Source: an uncultured Fretibacterium sp.
GTDB taxonomy: Bacteria; Synergistota; Synergistia; Synergistales; Aminobacteriaceae
Direction of reading: 5' to 3'
Assembly (NCBI GenBank): GCA_937892105.1
Contig: CALAUZ010000326.1
Span: 1 to 15,361 of the forward strand
DNA length: 15,361 nucleotides
Shown in pieces: positions 14,415-15,361 of the stretch. The position numbers and the translations under genes are program-made. Numbering within the stretch: the stretch's first letter is position 1; each line of letters opens with the position of its first letter. Under the pieces are notes generated by a model that was not told the origin of the DNA, did not search any database, and saw nothing but the letters and a program-made list of their open reading frames with translations.

Positions 14415-14726
14415 ATGTACACTATACGACTTTCAGACGGTACTACGGTAAAGGCTCAGGGGATTAACGGCAATTATTTTGTGTGCGATGAGAAATTCGA
14501 CACGGGCATTTTTGCCGGAAAACTTAACGGCGTTACTATTTCATGTGATGACGAGGATATTCTCGGCGTTGTCGGCTCTCATGAACATATGAGGCTGGAA
14601 CATGAAATGATGTTTGAGGGTAAATTCTTGTTCCTGCTACTTGATATTCCACAGGAGGAAATTTACCGCGCTAAACTTGATGGCAATATTGAATATCTGG
14701 CCATGATGACAGGAGTTGAGCTGTAA
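14415..14726 (+). CDS. Small acidic phage protein of unknown function
   Basis: A 103-residue protein with no family I can name. It begins with a beta-like stretch (MYTIRLSDGTTVKAQGINGN, FVCDEKFDTGIFAGKLNGV). The rest is acidic and helical (LEHEMMFEGKFLFLLLDIPQ, EEIYRAKLDGNIEYLAMMTG). There is no signal peptide and no reliable membrane segment; FLFLLLDI is too short. A strong AAAAGGAGGG lies upstream. The stop overlaps the XkdX start in TAATG. Proteins in this place just before XkdX are often small tail-associated or fibre-assembly factors (position-based inference). Confidence 0.65.
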   Translation: MYTIRLSDGTTVKAQGINGNYFVCDEKFDTGIFAGKLNGVTISCDDEDILGVVGSHEHMRLEHEMMFEGKFLFLLLDIPQEEIYRAKLDGNIEYLAMMTGVEL

Positions 14727-14851
14727 TGTATGAGAAGATAAAACGCTGGTTTGAATTGGGCGTTTGGAGTGAAAGTCGTGTTAGGGACGCGGTGTTGAAG
14801 GGGAAAATCACTGCTGAACAGTTCACTAAAATAACGGGGAAGGCGTATTAA
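14726..14851 (+). CDS. xkdX: XkdX family phage protein
   Basis: A 41-residue protein: MYEKIKRWFELGVW, then VRDAVLKGKITAEQF and a closing TGKAY. This agrees closely with the XkdX family (first described in the Bacillus PBSX prophage) in length, the opening MYEKIKRWxELGLW pattern and the ITxEExxxITGKxY end. The role is unknown; it is usually found between tail-fibre genes and the lysis cassette, as here. The start overlaps the preceding stop (TAATG, 14724-14728), so translation is likely coupled. It was too short for ordinary ORF detection. Confidence 0.88.
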   Translation: MYEKIKRWFELGVWSESRVRDAVLKGKITAEQFTKITGKAY

Positions 14852-14853
14852 AA

Positions 14854-14874
14854 AGGGGGTCAGGGTTACCCCCT
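14854..14874 (+). other. Hairpin before the peptidase gene, no T-run
   Basis: A perfect 7-base-pair stem, AGGGGGT (14854-14860) and ACCCCCT (14868-14874), has a 7-base loop CAGGGTT. It begins 3 bases after the XkdX stop. No T-run follows, so a weak terminator, an mRNA stabiliser or a translation control element for the peptidase are all possible. Confidence 0.4.
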
Positions 14875-14902
14875 GCGCCTAATCATGAAGGGAGAATGAA
14901 AA

Positions 14903-15283
14903 ATGTATTGCACAAAGAATTTTCAACAGAGTGAGTTTGCGTGTAAGTGTGGATGTGGATTTGATGATATTGACCCGGGATTGATGGATATAGCGCAAAA
15001 GATACGTAATTATGTAGGAGTGCCGGTTAGGGTTAATTCCGGGTGCAGGTGTGAGAGGCATAATGCGCGTGTTGGGGGGGTTAAGGGTAGTTTTCACACT
15101 AAGGGGAAGGCGTGTGATTTGAGTTGTTCAAAGGGAGCTAAGGCGTTATTTGAGGCGGTGAAGGCGTTGCGTGAAAAGGGTGAAATACCGGGATTGAAGT
15201 ATTGTATATATTATGCGAAGGGGAATTTTGTGCATATTGATGTGGGAAGGGATAGAGGAAAGTTGTATGAAGTGAGGAATTGA
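14903..15283 (+). CDS. Peptidase M15-type endolysin
   Basis: A 126-residue protein of the M15 D,D-/L,D-peptidase family (M15_3 type). It has a typical opening (TKNFQQSEFACKCG), a central RVNSGCRCERHNARVGGV, the zinc motif SFHTKGKACD (His65, Asp72) and a C-terminal zinc His at FVHIDVG (His111). Such enzymes cut cross-links or stem peptides of peptidoglycan. There is no signal peptide and no wall-binding domain, as in small endolysins that need a holin for release. It is rich in Cys (seven or so, several near the front), which is more than usual. GGGAGAATG lies upstream. The coding strand is markedly G-rich compared with the fibre genes. A tail-borne wall-cutting role is less likely, given size and place. 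Confidence 0.88.
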   Translation: MYCTKNFQQSEFACKCGCGFDDIDPGLMDIAQKIRNYVGVPVRVNSGCRCERHNARVGGVKGSFHTKGKACDLSCSKGAKALFEAVKALREKGEIPGLKYCIYYAKGNFVHIDVGRDRGKLYEVRN

Positions 15284-15361
15284 CGAATGAAAGGTGAGGG
15301 AGTAAAATTCATGGCCGAGGGGAAGGAGATATTTCCCTAGGAAGAGAATACACCGGCAGGA
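15284..15361 (+). other. Short trailing region, no supported gene
   Basis: After the peptidase stop, an ATG (15286) opens an ORF of only 17 codons ending at a TAG (near 15340), with no clear ribosome site spaced for it. The purine-rich text continues to the end. A gene may begin past the window. Nothing here can be assigned. Confidence 0.3.

Noticed and set aside
1..15361. CRISPR arrays, tRNA or rRNA genes
   Set aside because: No regularly spaced direct repeats and no cloverleaf or rRNA-like text were seen on either strand by eye.

Overview
The window is the tail, tail-fibre and lysis part of a contractile-tailed phage, prophage or phage-derived particle. The baseplate genes are of P2 type: X, D, V, a PAAR spike tip, U, gp25/W, J and I. 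Four to six fibre-type genes, an XkdX gene and an M15 peptidase follow. No capsid, sheath, tube, tape-measure, integrase or repressor gene is visible, so phage, prophage and tailocin cannot be told apart. The host cannot be named from sequence. A P2-like baseplate combined with XkdX and a TcdE-type holin, purine-rich ribosome sites, frequent TTG starts and mid-range GC suggest an anaerobic bacterium of the Firmicutes/Synergistota kind (inference only).

Layout. Positions 1-486 hold a decayed, minus-strand TnpB gene of an IS200/IS605-type element. Positions 516-1231 hold tail protein X and a holin. Positions 1560-6995 are the spike and baseplate genes on the plus strand. Positions 7013-12032 hold fibre genes and end at a strong intrinsic terminator. 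Positions 12259-14398 form a second fibre unit with two small tropism-determinant-like proteins and a repeat-bearing fibre. Positions 14415-15283 hold a small unknown protein, XkdX and the peptidase.

The unusual part is a set of three minus-strand cassettes inserted between plus-strand tail genes: between the holin and D, between V and PAAR, and between J and I. Each encodes a short coiled-coil protein with one membrane segment, resembling XhlA-type haemolysin/holin accessory proteins. The first also carries a second 46-residue membrane ORF that runs antisense into the holin gene. All three cassettes begin with the same element: a TATAAT-like -10 box, exactly 6 bases, then ATCCCA on the minus strand. 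This suggests one coordinated set of independently expressed (moron-like) membrane genes opposing the late tail operon.

The plus-strand genes are tightly packed with overlapping or near-touching starts and stops, as expected of one late operon. The holin lies almost 14 kb from the only visible peptidoglycan-cleaving enzyme. The tail protein I gene appears to start at CTG.
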